Shown piece after piece: positions 32,342-44,625 of a stretch of DNA of 64,000 bases. The translations under genes and the position numbers were made by a program. The stretch's first letter is position 1; each line of letters begins with the position of its first letter. The notes below the pieces were generated by a model. That model was not told where the DNA came from. It saw nothing but the letters and a program-made list of their open reading frames with translations, and ran no database searches. The DNA lies in assembly GCA_014871385.1 (NCBI GenBank), contig CM026423.1, forward strand, positions 18,341,690 to 18,405,689. The letters are read 5' to 3'. This DNA is from Ceratodon purpureus (lineage: Eukaryota > Streptophyta > Bryopsida > Pseudoditrichales > Ditrichaceae).

Positions 32342-33838
32342 GGCTGCAACACAACATACAGTTGTTAGTCACGCATTGTATCCACATTCAAAGCACTCTA
32401 ACTCTTAAAGAAATGAAGTGGAAAATGGTTTCGGAAAATGCTTAGGCTCTTTGATGACAGCAAGAACTGTAGCTCCCTCCTTAACCTTGGCTTCTTGCAT
32501 ACACTACATGAATTTTTTTGACGCAAGACATCTACACATTTAGACTCGCACGTGCTACACAGTAGACGTAGCGCTTCGGACTCCTAGGGTCATGGCCTCT
32601 TGAGCAGCTGCTGCGCACACAGTACCGAAACATACCAGCAGGTGGGGGAAATACGTGAGTACTACCGCGGCCCCCAAGCGCCCCTTTGTCCTCCGCTGCT
32701 GTCTCTCCCGCCCTCCCTTGCTTAGCTGCACCTCTATACCGACAACCAAATACAAAATCAGCTATGAAATCCGCGGCCTCCTCTAAAATCCCCAGTACCC
32801 AAGAATCCTCGTGAAGAAAGTTTCGAACCAGCTTACCTGAATTTCAGAGCAGACCCCGAGCTCCCTCCGGGACTTGAGCTCCCTCCCTCCTTCGGTTCTC
32901 CCCTCCACCTTCAGCTCCCCCCTTCCTCCGTCAGCTCCCTCCTTCCGCCTTCAACTCCCTCCTTCCTCCTTCCTTGGAGAGCTCCAGGGCAGCTCCTCGG
33001 CTGCAGCCCACAAACTACGCCTCCCGCGCCCCTTCGTCCTCCGCCTTCCTTGGTCAGCTCCGGAGCTCCTCAATCAACCCTCCCGACTCTACACTCAGCC
33101 CTTAGTTCGGGTCCCCGCCCACGCGCCTCCTGCAGCCTCGTGCAGCAACTTGCACCGAAGCTTGCCTCAACCAGCAGCGTCGCGGAGACGTTGCTGGCAA
33201 CAGCGGGAGCAAGAGGAGGGATGGGGAGCGCCCCTCCCCCTCTCTACCACGCGCGGAAATGGGCGCCGCGGTCATAGGGGATGACCGGCGCCCATTATAA
33301 TGCAGCCTCCTCTACAATGTCCCATCACATTTAAAAATTTAGGACAAAAAAAAAAATTAAAATTTAGAAATTAAAAAAAATAAAAAAATGAGTAAAAACC
33401 CAAAAACAAATGATGAGGGATAAGAGAATTCTCTAAAGTTGGAAGGAAAACAAAATCAAAATAAAAACCAAATGAAAATAAACACGAAACGAAAATAAAA
33501 AGACAATAAAACCTTACTCGGCAATTTTCAAAATACTTGACTATTGGGAAAAAATAAGAGAAGTCGGGAAACTAACTAAATCTAAAAATGAAAAGGAAAA
33601 TAAATAAACCTAAAAACGTAAATTAGTAAGTTAGTAACCCAAAAAAGAAAAGGTTTAAAATAATAATATGTGGGAGGAAAAATCTAAACAGAAGAAAACC
33701 TTAGATAATGAAGGATTAGGGAGATGTCCAAAATCTATATGGAAAAAGAATTAAATGAAGATAAAAGTAATGGTGGAAAAAAATGAGAAGGGAGAAAAAA
33801 GAAAAAAGAAAACATGTATCTCCAGAAAATGGGTAGAG

Positions 33839-33871
<33 letters not shown>

Positions 33872-35158
33872 AAAAATCCGAAATGGGGGATAAATATAAA
33901 GAATGGGGGGGAAAGAGAATAAAATTAAATTAAAAAACAATGGGAGGAAAAACATAAAGAATGGAGGAAAAAAATAAAGAATGGGAAAAAAAAAAAGGAA
34001 AGGGAGAAAAAGAAAAAAGAAAAATGTATCTCCAAAAAACGGGTAGAGAGAAAAAGAAAAAAAAAAAAGAGTAAAAACCCAGAAAACAAATGATGAGAGA
34101 TAAGAGAATTCTCTGAAGTTGAAAGGAAAACAAAATCTAAACAAAAACCAAAATGGGAAAAAATAGAATAAAAAATAAATAAAGATAAAAGCTCCAAAAT
34201 AAAAAATAATGAACGGTAAGAGAATTATCTGAAATTGGATGGAAAAAAATAAAAGAAAGACAATATAAAAACCAAATGAAAATAAAACCTTATTTGAGCT
34301 TTGAAATTAAAAAGATAAAATAAAAAAAATATAAAAAAACATACAACACGATAAAAATCTAAACAGAAAATAAAAACCAAAATGAAAATAAAACCTCACT
34401 CGGAAATTTTAAAAATACTTGACTATTGGAAAAAAATAAGAGATGTCGGGGAACTAACTAAATCTAAAAATGAAAAGGGAAATAAATATAAATAAAAAAC
34501 AAATTAGTAAGTTAGTAACCAGAACAAGAAAGGGTCTTAAATAATAATTTGTGGGACTTAAATGACATGGAGACATAATCTAAACCAAATGAAATTTAAC
34601 CCTTATTTAGCGATTTCAAAAATACTTAAATGCGGGGGAATAAAAAAATAAAAGATAAAAGAATTATCTTACTCTTATTTGTCTGAGTATGGACGATGTT
34701 TCCTTGACTATGTATTTGCACATCTACTAAATTTTGAGAGTGAATTGCCTAAATTTTGAATTTTTTAATATTTTTTTTAATGAAAGTGTACATTTGAAGA
34801 CAATTTAAGCGTTCATGTAACTACTCGCTTCACTATCCTCTCTATAGAATACAGTATCTTTGAAAGGCATTACTTCTTTGTAACATTACCCTTCTACAAA
34901 ACATTGTATACCAAAAAAAACTCCATGACCCCGAGCTCCCTAGTCGCTGTCAGCATGTGCAATGTCGACATCGGGGGCAATATCCTCCCCGGCACCCCTG
35001 TTGCCAGCATCCGCGATGTCCTCATCGTTGTTAGCAGCGTCCCTCTGTTCATCTTCCTCGCCCCCACTGCCAACCATGTCCCCGTTGGCATTCCATTCCT
35101 GCTCTTCTTCCATCATCCAATCTCCTTCGTCCTCCACGACTTCTTCAAGAACATAAGC
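32342..35158. other. Long non-coding spacer of the CATTAGGAG element
   Basis: Bases 32570-33290 are GC-rich with CTCCCTCC-type low complexity, and the ORF there is compositional. From 33300 to 34700 the sequence is very A-rich with duplicated modules: a segment with GATAAGAGAATTCTCT at about 33405 and 34084 (a degenerate third near 34205), and one with ATACTTGACTATTGG and CTAACTAAATCTAAAAATG at about 33513 and 34396. I see no gene. It separates the 5' ends of the RING gene and the 3' end of the 909-aa gene. Confidence 0.6.
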
Positions 35159-38098
35159 TCATCCAACACGCCTCCTCCTTGACCTCCACTCCTGGCAGGC
35201 AATGGCAGCGTTTGATTGTTGCCACCGCTCGCGTCTCCTGGCCGCCTCAATGGCCCGTGCTCCGTCATCCGGGTCAGGTACAGCTCCCTGGATTTCCATT
35301 TTTTTCCTATATCGATGTTGTATGTTTCGGTACCAATGCTGGATCTGCTGGAGAATCGCACTAGTACGGACTTTCCCACCACCATGGGCTATATGTGCCT
35401 GATGTGCTGCCTTCGCTTGGTGGTGTGATTTCTCCATGCCTTGGCAGCTCCACACTCCAAGGCTCCCATAGTGTTCCACAAACCAAGTGGAGTGCCGTAC
35501 AATTACGTGCTGTCAACAAGAAGAAGGAAGTTAAAAGCCGGATACTTAGGTCAAGTAGACGGTTCACTGAAGAAACACCAAAAGCAACAACAGACAGAGC
35601 CGGGAGCATACCATATAATGGGTAACATGCTCCTCTCCGAAGGCCTTTAAGTATGCCTTTCCCCACTTGTGTATCTTCTGCTTGAATTGCATCCGTTGCT
35701 CTGTTGTCAACACCAGTCCTGTCAAATATGGTACGACATCTTCAAAGGCTTGCCACATCTGGTACTTTGCAATGCGGTCAGCCCCACTCCCGGCATTATT
35801 ATTCTCAGCTTGACATATATCCTTCCAGGCCTTATCATTTCCAGACCAAACGCTTGGCCTAAAAAGCCTGCTGGCAACGGTACCACTCAAAGAGGGTTTT
35901 TGCGGCACGTTTTTGGTGTTGCCACTGAGCTTGGGGTCCCTCTTAATCTCCACGTTTCCACCATGAGCCCCAATCGCGGACAACGACTTCTCCATCTGTT
36001 CAATTGCAGTAGCCCTCAGTCTCTGATTCTGTATGTTCCAAACATACATGATATGCATGTGCACTATCTTCTCCGTCAATCGAACCAAGGCATGCAATGT
36101 ACAAATGTGTACTCTGGACAAAGGAATCGGCAGGATAGGCCTCCACCTAGTAGATGTTGCCACGTCACAAGGTTCCTCAGGTACGCTGCTGGAAAATAGC
36201 CCCCCCACCCAGTTTGCTTTACCACGGCTCTTGATGGCAGCGTTTGCCTGGCTTGCTGTCCCCACAGTGGGCTTTATCCTCTTCTGGTCGCAATATATGC
36301 AGTTCATTGCACACGACGGCCCTGACTGGAGCCCGGACATACACTTGATCGTCTTCATGTTCGCAGCAAGATGCCACTCCACCTGGAATTCTCCAACTTC
36401 GGGGACCGTGAGTTTCTCGCCACTTGACTGCGCTGCTATCACAGCCGGGATGTTCGACTTTCCAAATATCCACGAGAGAACATCGTAGGACTCCTTCTCG
36501 ACCTGAAACGTGGCAACTGGCCAAATCTCCTGCTCTGATTGTACTGAGAAGTACCTCTCGTGGTCCATCTGAATGTTAGTGTCCAGAGCCCGATTCATCA
36601 ACGTGATGCTAACACGTTCAAATTTCTTCCCGTTAATAATCTCTGCCTCATCCAGCTTGAGGACAAATATTAACGGAGCCCCTTCCAACTCTGCAAGAAT
36701 ATCCTCATGTGAGAATGTTTCTGTAATGCAATCGAATTAGCTTCCATTGTTAAACACATACAATGCAGTTGCTGGCACCAAACGGACATTCACCATTGCT
36801 GTCAATAAGAGAAGAAGAGGATGCATACCTGACTCCGTGATGCCATAAAAGATCACCATGCTCTGCTGGACCACCTCAAGGTCCGTGAATAGCGAGTTTT
36901 TTTCATCTAAGACCACCTCCTTTCGCTGCTCCTCAGATTTCTTGGTTTTCTTTGACACTGCTGGCAGCTCCATCCTTCCCTCAGCGTGGTAGTACTGGCC
37001 AATGAATTGTGACAAGTTCGCATTTAGCTCCTGCTGAAGCCTTTTGACGTGGTAGGGACTAGGTAGTATGTTGGATTTGGCATCCTTGCCCAAATCCCGA
37101 ACTGGAGCCTTCACGGCTTGGTAAATTGCACCATAACCTTTCAAGGACACCCCTGCTTGGTCGCAGGCAGCAAGAATATTACTCGGCCCTACCCTTTTTC
37201 CAATTGCCTTCATGACGTTAGTAGCAATCTTTCTCTTAACATGCTCCATAGATGGCTGAGTTGCGAGGGTGAGACCTTCATGCCTAGTCAGTATCTTTGC
37301 TAACGCTACAGCAGTTACTGTTTGGGAGGCTTTATCCCCATGAAGTCGCTGCTTCTCATGGTTGACCCGGTTGTTGTCGTTGACAGCATCCACGAGATGA
37401 GGCTGCAAATGGGTCCTAACGAGCTTCACTCTGCGTTTTGCCCACCCTGAACCATGATTCAATTCATGAATCCCCCTGAGCGGTCGAGCCCTACGTCGCA
37501 TCCCCATAGGCGTGTCCTTCAAAGGGCTAGGCCCCTCCGGTAGGCCCTCACTTGCTTGCTGCCAGCGACGCACCTCGGTCTCCAAGCCCTGCACCGTCAC
37601 CCTATGATTTCTCTCCATGCTGCTCATCTCGGTTCGAATAGTCTCCAATTGAACCCGCAATTGCATGCATGTATCCTCAATGTCCCTGTTATGGTCGAGC
37701 CTCTCTCGGCTGCCAGCAAGGTCCTCTCTCACCTTGCCGAGTTCTTCTTCTAAATGTCGGCACTGCATTTCCATCTCACGCCGTGTAGGTCCTCCTCCAT
37801 CACTGAGACACAATCTGCGTGCATATCCATACAGACCTTGCTCTCCATGACATATGAATTCCAGGCAATCTCGAAGAGTTCTAAATGGAGGTGGCCTCCC
37901 TGTTCCTGGATCAACCGGGTAAATGCTGCCATCGACCCACAAGTCAATGTTTGTATCCCCGGCTGCCCTCCGTCTTGGAAATGTTGATGGGCAGGGTTGC
38001 TCGGATCTCAATGAACCTCTCCTAATAAGTGGTGCATAGCGTGCATCAAGCTCAGCATTAACACGGTAGCTTGAAGGCTCCACCCCTCGTGCTGCCAT
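35159..38098 (-). CDS. 909-aa element-encoded protein, candidate transposase (RNase H-like fold inferred)
   Basis: Three exons with good splice sites, 36829-38098, 35612-36720 and 35159-35509, sum to an exact 909-codon ORF. Exon 1 starts MAARGVEPSSYRVNAELDARY, has a coiled coil (about aa 115-190) and a basic segment. Exon 2 has a strand-like stretch with an acidic residue, FVLKLDEAEIINGKK, a second, ATFQVEKESYDVLSW, a CIYCDQKRIKP zinc-knuckle-like CxxC, and HICTLHALVRLTEKIVHMHI. Exon 3 has VRHSTWFVEHYG and SCQGMEKSHHQ, then a basic tail. Ordered acidic residues with a CxxC insertion and a late Glu resemble DDE/E transposases with an inserted zinc module; I infer it is the element's transposase. 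No family is recognised. It ends RRRRVG. Confidence 0.6.
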
Positions 38099-38856
38099 CG
38101 ACAGTCCAGAATTTTGAAGTAGTGATTCAAGCTCTCAAGGCCCCGGATTGACCTGGAAGTATGCAGAGAATCGTTTTTAAGATTACCATATACCCAGAAC
38201 CGCAGAGTTCACAACAACCAAACCCTAAACCATAGCCACTCAAGGAAATTGCAGGATCAAATGAATAGCATGCAATGTACAAATGCACGACCCAAACTTG
38301 TCATAGAGAAATTGACACTTACACAACCTCTTCAGTCCACGGCATGAGGTGTTGCAAGAACACCCTTCGAATGCTTGCTGCTCCAATTTGTAACTGCTGC
38401 CAACGCGTATCTGCACAATCATGCTCACTAGTTTAGTTCTCACAATTTCCCTTCACTCTCTCGATTTTCACCTGCGAATTGGGTCGTTGGTCCTGCAACA
38501 CCAAAATTCTACGCACCCAACTTCGAATCACCCCATTCCCAGGTGGGGAGACCAACCTACTGTCGACGGAGCTCCATGGCTTCTTCCCGTTGTGGCAGCA
38601 AACTTCGAATCTTGAAACGGTTGACACCAATCTCCCGTCATCTCTCCTTCGAATCGGGCTTTAACTTCAATAAATGGGAGAAGGCGTGGTTCACCAAACA
38701 AGGCAGCCACCTCGGCGCCACTAGGCACACCAACCCGCCTCGCAACCCCTTCCCGAGACCATTAAGTCGCCCTATTAACTCTGCGGGCAGCGATCCTGGC
38801 ACCCGCTGCCAACGACAGTGCCGCATTTGGGCAGGGAGTTCACCTAGAAAGGGCAG

Positions 38857-38896
38857 GCTTACACGGCCTTATTTTGAGCTCATTTTTCTCCTAATG
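38857..38896 (-). repeat. Right TIR of the CATTAGGAG element
   Basis: Reverse complement begins CATTAGGAGAAAAATGAG and shares AAGGCCGTGTAAGC with the left end. The same right-end sequence, including TTCACCTAGAAAGGGCAGGC just inside it, closes the 400-bp derivative at 40160. Confidence 0.85.
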
Positions 38897-39844
38897 TATA
38901 ATTGTTACTCATGGCTAAAGACTGTTCATTTGGACCTAAATGACCAGTATACAAATACTAATACCCTTTCAACTTAACCCCTGAAGCATGTTGGCATCAG
39001 AAATGGTGCAGCTGTACATGGTGTATTCTGCAGCATACTTAGGATACACCAGCCAATTTTGATATTCTAAAGTGACATTTTTGAAGGTTTGAATTTTTGT
39101 TTGCATTCTTTGTGAAGACTGAAAGAGGGCTATGTAATTAGATTTTGAATGTGATGAGTCCATAATTTTAGAGAAAATGAGAAGTAAGAGGGGGTGTGAA
39201 TCCCTGTGGAAATAGTATGCGTATGGGAGAAGGGGAATAAAGGGTTTCAGACAGAGGTCTGAAGCAGTAGGTGAACTAATTTTTCAACTCGGTAGAGAGT
39301 TGGCGGTACATTGAGTGACCGGTAGAATCAGTCACCAAGAAGTCGGTTGGGGTATGCTAGTGATTACATCGAATCGGGAGAGGCCATGCAAGAGGGGGTG
39401 AAACAAGCCAAGAAGTCACGGGACTAGGGCTTCCAACTGCCCTGAGTCCCGTGGCCCTGAACTCGCCCATAAACTCAGCAGTTCGGTACCACAAATTCCA
39501 AATGCTGAAATTCAAATGTGATGAAAGAGCAAAATGGGGGTAAGAGAAGTCCTCATAAACATTGGTAATCAAACAATACAAAGTCTGAAGTGACACCAAC
39601 ACAAACAATACAAAACAACAACTATAGAGGGTGTCTTTCGGCGGAGAATGTCAACTGGTGCAAAAATTCTGAAGCATGGACATTGTCTGCTCTAATCCTC
39701 CAGCGGGTGTGACTCTTCACAAACATGGCAATGACCGCAACTCTAGAGCAGCTTCGTGGGACAAGTCTGTAGATACACATAAAGAACGAAATCACTGTCT
39801 ATCGACAAGCAGGTAGAAGAGCTTAGGGCACCCGAGTGAAGTGG
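38897..39844. other. Intergenic, no gene seen
   Basis: AT-rich sequence between the right end of the CATTAGGAG element and the B3-like gene. Only short ORFs without recognisable content. Confidence 0.5.
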
Positions 39845-40643
39845 CTAGGCTGATGCGAAAGATACTTCGAATGCACAAGGTCTAGTCTTCACAAACAATA
39901 TTGTGTCGCCCAGCTTTAATTTGTTCAGCATGTGAAACTCGTACCATCCTTGAGTCAAGAAACAAAAGGTTTGCCTCCCGATGATGTGTAGCGCACTCTT
40001 GGCGATGCCCCACCACAATGGCCCAGTCAGGGTGTAGAGCTGTCCATCAAATTGGTTGTGCCCGTAAGCCCTCCAGTAGGGGGTGGGGATGTCCTGCCAT
40101 GACATATAGAAGCCACAAGTGAAGAAAGTAGAAATAGATGAGTGATAACAGGTGTGATCCATTAGGAGAAAAATGAGCTCAAAATAAGGCCGTGTAAGCC
40201 TGCCCTTTCTAGGTGAACTCCCTACTTTGGGCACCTCTGCCGCTGGCAGCGGATGCCAGAGTTGCTGCCCGCACAGAACTGCGTGGCGCACTCACAACAA
40301 AGGTCCGCGGAATATTAGGTGAGACATGAATGCCTCAGCTCGGGCTTTGGTCCCAAGTGGGCAGGTTGTGTCAGCCCGACACTGTAGATGTGCCCTCCAC
40401 ACGCCTCCCTCGGAGGTCATTAGTTCGAGCCCCCGTGGCGGTTGCTGGCAGCAAGGTGGCACCTCACATGCCATGTCAAAAAGTACGCGGGCAGCGCCCG
40501 TTTTTTTCTCTCACGTGCCGCTTACACGGCCTTTTTGTGACCTGATTTTTCTCCTAATGCATCAAAGGATCCACGAGCAACCAGAAGGTGACCTTTCTGA
40601 AGTCGCCAATGATCACCTCCCCAAATGCAGATTTTTGTGCCAT
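39845..40643 (-). pseudogene. Small B3-like DNA-binding domain gene, interrupted by a 400-bp transposon derivative
   Basis: Starts MAQKSAFGEVIIGDFRKVTF at 40643. Codon 28 ends exactly at the insertion edge (40560), and the frame resumes at 40159 with DHTCYHSS. The remaining about 105 residues fit a plant B3 domain: DIPTPYWRAYG, LTGPLWWGIAKS, then FLTQGWYEFHMLNKLKLGDTI, which matches the family's GW-x2-F and LK-x-GD signature, ending EVSFASA. The intact gene would be about 133 aa and intronless, a B3 domain and little else. B3 proteins bind DNA in plant transcription control. The insertion separates the first 28 codons from the domain, so this allele is probably non-functional. Confidence 0.6.
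40160..40559 (-). mobile_element. 400-bp internally deleted derivative of the CATTAGGAG element
   Basis: Read on the minus strand, it starts with about 215 bp closely matching the left end of the large element (from 9779, including the B-box-like stretch) and finishes with about 110 bp matching its right end (from about 38785), joined directly. Termini are CATTAGG and CCTAATG. No target duplication is visible: the host B3 reading frame abuts the element on both sides without repeated bases beyond chance. A MITE-like non-autonomous copy that should be mobilised by the large element's transposase. Confidence 0.85.
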
Positions 40644-43600
40644 GGTGACACACTTGGGACTCAACTGCGTTGAAGAGGGGATCCCCATCTCTAGCCGCCA
40701 CTGCTTGCAATCACACCTCCCTACCGTCAATTCTTCAACCGGATTTCAGATTTCAGAGCTCTCTTCCCTAAACCCAGTGCAACACTCTTCAAGTCGAGAG
40801 AGGGAGGGACTGTTGGATTCAATGTTCGAAGTGCCACGCCTAAAGTAGGCTAACCGCTAAATCACCTGTCGGACCGGTCACCAAGGTAGGATTGGAATCA
40901 TTGGTGTCAGGCCAGGGGACGCGTAGATTCAGGGGGGCGTTGTTACAGCTCACAGAGGAAATACGTAGAATACAACATTCGAGGCTGTCCACAGGGCGTG
41001 TTTGATTTTTTTAATTTAAAAAAAAAAAATCAGTCATGATCCTCGCAACTATGCCCACAATTCCTCTTTGACACCAAGGAGCAAATACAGTCAGTAAGTG
41101 CACTCAAACTTCTGAATACAACAAACCGCAGTCCATATGGGCTTGCAACATGCTTTAGGGGTTAAGTCGTGACATTTCAGAAACATGTGGATGCTAATGG
41201 ATACACTTTAAACCTTTTCAACAAAACTGTTGCAGCATTTCGACTGTTAAAATATTTTGTCTTGTTACAGTGATTCTAAATCTTGGGCTCTTGGAGATGA
41301 TAATGGTCTTGTTCTTCTCTTTCTATGTAATAGAGAGCCCACCCCATAGGATTTCTGTACTTGAAAACCTTGAGGGCGATCCTCACAATAAACCTTACTT
41401 TTGTCTTAACCCTTAAAGGTTCTTGGTGTTATTGAAGCCAAAACTTCCTAAAACATACCCCTATTGATAGCAACTTACTGCATTCTAAAATTGGACATCC
41501 AATTAAGTATTTAATTGTAGGATCTTGTAACTAACTTATTCAAAAACGTGTATACCAAAATTGAGTACAATCCTCAATACCAATTGTGAGATTTTAAAAT
41601 TTGAAGTCACTGCAAAAGTTTTTTTTGACACTGCCTCAAGAGTATCGAGAGTGTACCTAAGTTTAGATGCCCAAAAAGTATACATTGCAAACACATTTGA
41701 TTTACTGAGGGTCATTAATTCCTATAGGTGTAGAAGTTAGGTGTAGGGTTACAAAGTTTGAGCCTCATACGGTCCACGGACTTAGGAAGAAAGAAAAATC
41801 CTTGATTTTGTGAAAAAGGGTGTTCTGAAATTGCTTTGTATTCTCCAAAATTAAAATTACCAAAAGGATAATTTAAACATATCCAATTGAAAATCCAAAC
41901 TACGGATATGTTAAGGTCAATGAGAGAAAGTACCAAAAAAATTCAATGCAATTGAAGAAAAATTAGAATTTTTGGAAATTTTTGAAGTGTTAATTGTATA
42001 TTTCTTTTAATTACGACGAGCAACTTTGATAATAAGGGATCATGCGGATGGACTACCTGCCACGTTATAGATCATACTAGATGATATTTGTTAAATTTGG
42101 ATGAAAATGAAGATTGGGTGTAATATATTTGTAGATGAAAAAAAAAATTGGATGGAAATTGAGTTATGGATGACAATTGTCATTTGGATGAAAAATTCAA
42201 CAATGAAGCAACCCTTTAGATGGAAATTGTTGGTTAGGTTAAAAAAGTCTATTGGATGAAAATTTTCATCAATGTACATGGATGAAAATAATATTGGGCC
42301 CATTATTTTGCAAGTGCCCACCTTTTGAAATTAGGTCTTGTCATTTTTGCTTTTGTTAACGATGGGCAACTTGGCAAGAAATGGAAGATTTTGATTGGTT
42401 AGTGACTGCCGAGATTTAGAGCAATTTTTTATAAATCCATGACTTTTGCATCATGAGTTCAAAATGCTCTGAAATTTGCGCCATTGAGAAGCTAGTGGTG
42501 AAAGCTATGTGTAGTAAAAAATTTAGAAAATTCCAAAAAATTTGGAAGCTTGAAATAGCCTACCAAAAAGAGTTGGGACCACAATGTATTAATGATGGGG
42601 CTGATTCTTTGAGACTCCAAAAGGTGTATATTTTAAAAAATCTTTCTAAAAAGACATGTTATTTAATTGTGTAAAAGTCTCAAAGATGAAAGGATAGCAG
42701 AGACTCAAAGAGGTGTTATATGAGTGATCAAACTTTTAAAAGTGAAAAAATATACTTTTGATAGCATAAATTTTCCTTTGAATTACATATAGTAAAAGGA
42801 AAAAACTATGCTTCCATGAAACTTTTACGATTTTGTACCTTCAAAATATATTTCAAAAAATCAAGGTTAAATTTCCATATATTCAAACCTTACTAAAATT
42901 GCGAAAACATGTTTTGTCATACTAAATATTGGAGTACATTAAAGAATACCCGTCGAACTCTTCGAAGAACCCTGAGTGGGCCTTAGTATAACATCCCAAC
43001 TTGCGGGACATTGGTCCCACGTTCTGCAGACTACAGAAGGGATTTTCACAACAAAAATATGGGTCATAGAACCCAAATTTGGCAAAATAATTCTTATAAA
43101 AGAATGCAAAACCTTGAATTTGTTATTTCAAGGTTCAACATATTTGAGTCTTGATGTGAACAGTGTTCTACATTCTTAGAGAAGGTCCTCCTAAGAATTC
43201 TATGTGTATACATTACAGGAATGTGCCCCCAGTGTGCCCCATCTTCAAGGGATCACTGGATCAAGTTGAAATGTGCATGATGTGAGTTCTTTACATCGCT
43301 ACATCAACGGCATTAACTGCATTGGAATGTTTATTCCATTTCCAAGGGATAGAATTATGGAAAAATCTGGAAGGAACATCGGAGTCACATCTCAAAGCCT
43401 TGGCCCCATACATTCGATATTTTGCCGTAATACACTGAATGCTTGTACTGCCGGACAGCCACAAAGGCATCTATACATGCATGATATGATAGTTAAATCT
43501 TATAATATGCTTGATATTATATTTATTATAAGAACAGTCGGTAGAACAGTCCAATCCTTCTCAAGTTCTCCATTATTCTAGGGTGCACACTCACCTCATC

Positions 43601-44625
43601 AAATAGTTCATTCACTACTTGGAATGATAAAATAAATAAAAATAAAATGTTGAAGAATTATGAGCATGCAATAAAATAAATATAAATATGTACAATTGAA
43701 GTTGTAGATCATGAATTTCTCTTTACAACTCTCTAGGTAGATCTATGATTAGTATCACCATTTATTTTTAAAGTTCAGAAAATTAAATTTAAAAAACAAT
43801 TTAATATGAAAACAAATATTACCAATCTATGGGTGAAATTTGTTGCAATGGACTACAAGTTAGCTTTGATGATGAGCACTGGAGCCTGGAGCCAAATGTC
43901 GAGCACCCTCCTCCCTCACAATAAGTAAAAAGAGGCAGTCCAGTCCCAGTCTACGACTCTACACGGTAGCATAACCCTTTGGCATAAAATGAATAATTTT
44001 AAATGAACCTCTGCCGTCACTAACTTAGTAAAATAACACATTTTGACTGATTTGGTCTTTCATTTCATACTAAGTGACGCAGAAGTGGGCACCGCAGCCA
44101 TGATAATGATCTACTCGCTGCGACAATGTGAAGCAATTTTTCGAGGGAGGAACTGACAAATTCTGGAAATCAGACTCTAGAACAAGCCTGAGGTCTGATC
44201 AAGAGCACATTGAAAGTTTCATGGACGCGACTGAGTGCCTTTCTCGAAGGACACGCAACTTGAAGTACTCGTCGGTTTGATCAGATCATAGCTGAGCACG
44301 AGGACCTAGTCTGGAGAGGTTCGGAGATTCTGGCGGATAGTTGCAGGAAGTCAAGTGGGCGCTTGTTTTCAGAGCGCACGTGTACATGCTTTACCCATTT
44401 TCTTTCGGCAAGAGCCTGACTTGAATCATACCTGCAGAACTTGCGTTTTAGTAAGTCTAGCTTGGCTGCAAGTTTCGTTTGATCGTTGTGGAATTAGGTG
44501 GTGTAGCCGGATGTCTCAGAAGATGAGCGTGTGAGGTTCTGCTTTGTTTTGAACAAACTCTCTAGGGGTAGAATTAACACTTCAAGCTGTCATGCAGTGC
44601 TACTGCTAAAGCCCAAGGTTGTCGT
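40644..44625. other. AT-rich intergenic region upstream of RLK-C
   Basis: About 4 kb with no recognisable gene. It includes a patch at about 42090-42290 with repeated GGATGAAAAT/GGATGGAAATT words, and the presumed RLK-C promoter and leader at the end. Confidence 0.55.

Larger units (their letters stand above)
9888..38816. promoter_or_regulatory. Dispersed palindromic word TTGCTGSCAGCAA across the CATTAGGAG element
   Basis: Full 13-bp matches TTGCTGCCAGCAA occur at 12981, 13758 and 32325. Nearly full matches occur at about 9888, 10027, 10431, 10627, 12462, 13524, 13548, 13943, 33191, 34999, 35868, 36765, 36957, 37556 and 37708. They fall in coding, intergenic and end regions, and the word is also in the 400-bp derivative (40441). 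It is not similarly frequent in the nested MULE or the RLK genes. A dispersed binding site for an element protein is a plausible reading; the function is inferred. Confidence 0.55.
9779..38896. mobile_element. CATTAGGAG-type TIR DNA transposon, about 11.3 kb without its 17.8-kb nested insert
   Basis: Ends are defined by about 40-bp imperfect inverted repeats: left 9779-9818, right 38857-38896, both starting CATTAGGAGAAAAAT and sharing AAGGCCGTGTAAGC. A 400-bp derivative at 40160-40559 carries exactly these two ends joined in the opposite orientation, which confirms the boundaries. Gene content is a + strand ORF with a possible ubiquitin-like end (10655-11958), a minus-strand RING-like coiled-coil gene split by the nested element, and a minus-strand 909-aa gene that may be the transposase (35159-38098). 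A palindromic word TTGCTGSCAGCAA recurs through it. I could not see a target-site duplication. I do not recognise the superfamily, and no capsid-type gene is visible. Confidence 0.75.

Noticed and set aside
32874-33284. 136-codon Ser/Pro/Leu-rich + strand ORF
   Set aside because: Compositional ORF in CTCCCTCC-type repeats with no domain and no good exon context.
33716-34197. Phe-rich minus-strand ORFs of 90-142 codons
   Set aside because: They arise from A-rich low-complexity DNA read on the other strand.
9779-40559. A single 30.8-kb element from 9779 to 40559, since those two ends match best
   Set aside because: The 40160-40559 piece has both left-type and right-type ends and is better explained as a separate inverted 400-bp derivative; the large element then ends at 38896.
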